From: Bacteroidota bacterium
GTDB taxonomy: Bacteria; Bacteroidota; Bacteroidia; Bacteroidales; UBA10428
Reading direction: 5' to 3'
DNA length: 8,335 bases
NCBI GenBank assembly: GCA_024640925.1
Contig: JAHEEB010000035.1
Span: 3,896-12,230, forward strand
Below are positions 6,206 to 8,335 of this stretch, in pieces. The notes under the pieces were generated by a model. It did no database searches and was not told where the DNA came from. It was given only the letters and a program-made list of their open reading frames with translations. The position numbers were made by a program, and so were the translations under genes. Numbering within the stretch: position 1 is the stretch's first letter; every line of letters starts with the position of its first letter.

Positions 6206-7729
6206 CCATTCTATTGTTGCAGGAGGTTTTGAACTTATATCATAAACCACTCTGTTAACACCTTTTACATTGTTAATTATTCTGTTTGAGATTGTTGCTA
6301 AAAATTCATAAGGTAAGTGTGCCCAATCGGCAGTCATTCCATCAGTTGAGGTCACTGCCCTGAGAGCAACTACACTTTCGTAAGTACGTTCATCGCCCAT
6401 AACACCAACGGATTGTACCGGAAGAAGCATCGCTCCAGCCTGCCATACCTGGTTATAAAGGCTAAACTCCTTTAACCCTTCGACAAAAATGTCATCAACA
6501 TCCTGCAACAGTTTTACTTTCTCGCGTGTTATTTCTCCAATTATTCTAATTGCAAGGCCTGGACCCGGGAATGGATGTCTGGATAATATATTCGGATCGA
6601 TTTCTAAAACCATACCAACCCTTCGAACTTCGTCTTTAAACAATAGCCTGAGAGGTTCTATAACTTTTAGGTGCATTCTTTCCGGCAGCCCTCCTACATT
6701 ATGATGAGATTTTATTGTTGCCGAAGGACCGTTTACCGATACCGACTCGATAACATCGGGATAAATAGTACCTTGTCCAAGCCATTTCACATTCTGAATC
6801 TTACGAGCTTCTTTATCAAACACTTCGATAAAGTTTTTTCCTATACTTTTTCGTTTTTTTTCCGGATCAGAAATTCCATCAAGATCGGAAAGAAAAATAT
6901 CTTCTGCATCAACCCCTATTACATTAAGTCCCATGTGTTTGTATGATTCCAGAACCTTAGTAAATTCATTCTTCCGAAGCACCCCGTTATCGACAAAAAT
7001 ACATGTAAGTTTGCTGCCTATAGCCCGGTGAAGCAGAATTGCTGCTACTGTAGAGTCTACCCCCCCAGAAAGACCAAGGACAACATTATCGTTACCTATT
7101 GTTTCCTGGAGCCAGGATATTGTAGAATCGATAAAAGATGCCGGAGTCCAGTCCTGTTTGCATTTACAAATGTCGACCACAAAATTTTTCAAGAGAGTAC
7201 TACCTTCAGTAGTATGGTATACTTCAGGGTGAAACTGAATCCCATAGGTCTCTTCACCCTGAATATGATAAGCACCAACATGAACATCGCGGGTACTTCC
7301 TATTATATTATATGTATCGGGTAAATTAACAATTGTATCGCCATGAGACATCCATACCTGAGTGTTATCCGATAACCCAACCAGAAGTCTTGATTCCTTG
7401 TTGACATATTCAAGGTTTGCCCTCCCATATTCTCTATGGTTTGATGACTTAACCTCGCCACCATATGCCTGGGCCAAATATTGAGCCCCATAACAAATTC
7501 CCAGAATTGGTAACTGACCTTTTACTTTTGACAAGTCAGGTTCCGGATGGCCGTTGTCTCTGACAGAACAAGGACTTCCAGATAAGATAATACCCTTTAT
7601 GGATTTATCGGGAGTTATTGATTTATTAAAAGGTACTATTTCACAATACACGTTCAACTCACGTATTCTTCTGGCAATAAGCTGTGTATACTGTGATCCA
7701 AAGTCAAGAATAATAATTTTTTCTGGCAC
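6200..7729 (-). CDS. guaA: GMP synthase (glutamine-hydrolysing)
   Basis: GuaA makes GMP from XMP, ATP and glutamine, the last step of guanine nucleotide synthesis, in the cytosol. From the GTG at 7729 the product is 509 residues, the usual length. The class I glutamine amidotransferase domain carries Cys79 in GICYGAQ and His167/Glu169 in FHPEVYHT. The ATP pyrophosphatase loop is LSGGVDS (220-226), and the XMP-binding and dimerisation domain includes [27 protein letters not shown] and the canonical C-terminus KPPATIEWE. All catalytic elements are intact. The only in-frame ATG upstream, at 7819, would add 30 residues not seen in the family and lies above the likely promoter at 7748-7755. The GTG start gives [13 protein letters not shown], matching the usual first residues. 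The next gene begins 82 nt downstream with no clear terminator between, so read-through is possible. Confidence 0.95.
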   Translation of the reverse strand: MPEKIIILDFGSQYTQLIARRIRELNVYCEIVPFNKSITPDKSIKGIILSGSPCSVRDNGHPEPDLSKVKGQLPILGICYGAQYLAQAYGGEVKSSNHREYGRANLEYVNKESRLLVGLSDNTQVWMSHGDTIVNLPDTYNIIGSTRDVHVGAYHIQGEETYGIQFHPEVYHTTEGSTLLKNFVVDICKCKQDWTPASFIDSTISWLQETIGNDNVVLGLSGGVDSTVAAILLHRAIGSKLTCIFVDNGVLRKNEFTKVLESYKHMGLNVIGVDAEDIFLSDLDGISDPEKKRKSIGKNFIEVFDKEARKIQNVKWLGQGTIYPDVIESVSVNGPSATIKSHHNVGGLPERMHLKVIEPLRLLFKDEVRRVGMVLEIDPNILSRHPFPGPGLAIRIIGEITREKVKLLQDVDDIFVEGLKEFSLYNQVWQAGAMLLPVQSVGVMGDERTYESVVALRAVTSTDGMTADWAHLPYEFLATISNRIINNVKGVNRVVYDISSKPPATIEWE

Positions 7730-7747
7730 GACAGTTAATTTTTGCGA

Positions 7748-7780
7748 CAAATATACTACTTTCCATTTCAATATAAACCT
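7748..7780 (-). promoter_or_regulatory. guaA: guaA promoter
   Basis: The minus strand has TATATTTG at 7755 to 7748, an exact TAnnTTTG -7 element, 18 nt before the GTG start of guaA. A TTT lies about 19 nt upstream of it (GGTTTA), near the expected -33 spacing but without the final G. The same octamer occurs before siaB. If it is used, the transcript has a leader of only about 10-13 nt and excludes the ATG at 7819. Confidence 0.5.
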
Positions 7781-7956
7781 AAATAAACTTTGTTGAACTC
7801 CTATTTTCAGGTTGCTCAATAGTTCTTATATTTATCTAAATCTACTGATTATCAAAACAGAAACAGAAATCATATAGTTATAAGTTTTTAGTTCCATCAA
7901 AATAAAATATTGTTTTCAAATTCCGGACAAAGGGCATTAGTGGAGTGTAAAAAGAA

Positions 7957-8335
7957 TCAGATTTTTATAACATCCAAATCTTCTGCCAGGTATGTCTCAG
8001 GAAAAATAAAGCGAGCTTCTGACAGCAAAGGAGAAAGGTCTTTGTATCGATTGGAAAAATGACCGATTAGCAATTTTTTAACATTTGCCTGGCGGGCGAT
8101 CTGAGCTGCCTGATAGGCGGTAGAATGCCCTGTTTGTTTGGCTATCTTTTTTTCTGAATTGGCAAAAGTAGCTTCGTGATAAAGTAAATCAACATTTTTT
8201 ACCCAATCAACAATACGTTCGTAATATGCTGTGTCAGAACAAAAGGCATACGATCTGGGAGGCGAAGGCGGAATAATAAGGTCTTTGTTGGCGATTATTG
8301 AACCATTTTCCATGGTATGATTATTACCTGCTTTA
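7957..8335 (-). CDS. rnz: ribonuclease Z, C-terminal part (5' end cut by window edge)
   Basis: RNase Z is the metallo-beta-lactamase-fold endonuclease that cuts tRNA precursors at the 3' end. The visible frame is open from the window edge through at least 125 residues to the TGA at 7957. The internal Met at 8313 is not the start, since K-A-G-N-N-H-T precedes it in frame. Conserved features are PPSPPRSYAFCSDT with the metal-binding Asp, DLLYHEATF, the HST of GHSTAYQAAQIA, and IGHFSNRYKDLSPLL with the late metal-binding His. The protein ends at a normal family C-terminus. About 60% of the usual 300-odd residues lie outside the window. No intrinsic terminator is seen in the 227 nt before guaA, so read-through into guaA is possible, though guaA has its own promoter. 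Confidence 0.92.
   Translation of the reverse strand, partial: KAGNNHTMENGSIIANKDLIIPPSPPRSYAFCSDTAYYERIVDWVKNVDLLYHEATFANSEKKIAKQTGHSTAYQAAQIARQANVKKLLIGHFSNRYKDLSPLLSEARFIFPETYLAEDLDVIKI

Noticed and set aside
6489..7324. Several plus-strand open frames of 71 to 98 codons
   Set aside because: All are antisense to guaA, whose coding sequence is conserved throughout; these are shadows of it.
7730..7956. Searched for an RNA gene, riboswitch or terminator between rnz and guaA
   Set aside because: Apart from the -7 element nothing stands out: no GC-bearing hairpin with a T run and no purine-riboswitch-like core that I can recognise by eye.

Overview
The window looks like a chromosomal piece of an AT-rich member of the Bacteroidota, probably Bacteroidales or Marinilabiliales. 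The reasons are the protein families (a BtAraR-like Nudix regulator, Bacteroidota-type S41 peptidase, RNase Z and GMP synthase), two exact copies of the phylum's -7 promoter octamer (TATATTTG, consensus TAnnTTTG), and the lack of Shine-Dalgarno sequences. Every supported gene is on the minus strand, so transcription runs from the right end to the left. Placement at order level is inference from family resemblance, not a search.

Layout in transcription order (right to left): the 3' part of ribonuclease Z (rnz, cut by the window edge); a leader with a promoter; guaA (GMP synthase), best started at a GTG; a SiaC/DUF1987 paralogue with Ser at the phosphosite; a secreted S41 processing peptidase; pnuC (nicotinamide riboside transporter), broken by a frameshift in a run of eight T; a NadR-type ribosylnicotinamide kinase; and an RlmL-like THUMP-domain 23S rRNA methyltransferase. 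From the SiaC paralogue to the methyltransferase the genes are 19 nt apart, 3 nt apart, or overlapping, so they are probably one operon, possibly read through from guaA. Next comes a 208-bp AT-rich gap with a promoter and a 12-bp palindrome, then a complete two-gene unit, siaB-siaC (GHKL-type protein kinase and its substrate), closed by an intrinsic terminator. Last is the N-terminal 163 residues of a Nudix-domain transcription regulator that runs off the left end.

How the genes relate: pnuC and the kinase form a nicotinamide riboside uptake and phosphorylation pair, and as read here the uptake half is disrupted. SiaB and SiaC form a kinase/phosphoprotein switch. A second SiaC-like protein is encoded about 4.7 kb away in a different transcription unit, so one kinase could serve two substrates. 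No SiaA-type PP2C phosphatase and no SiaD-type diguanylate cyclase is present, so the output is unknown. The rest is housekeeping. There is no gap over 300 bp without a gene, no tRNA or rRNA, no mobile element and no CRISPR array that I can see.
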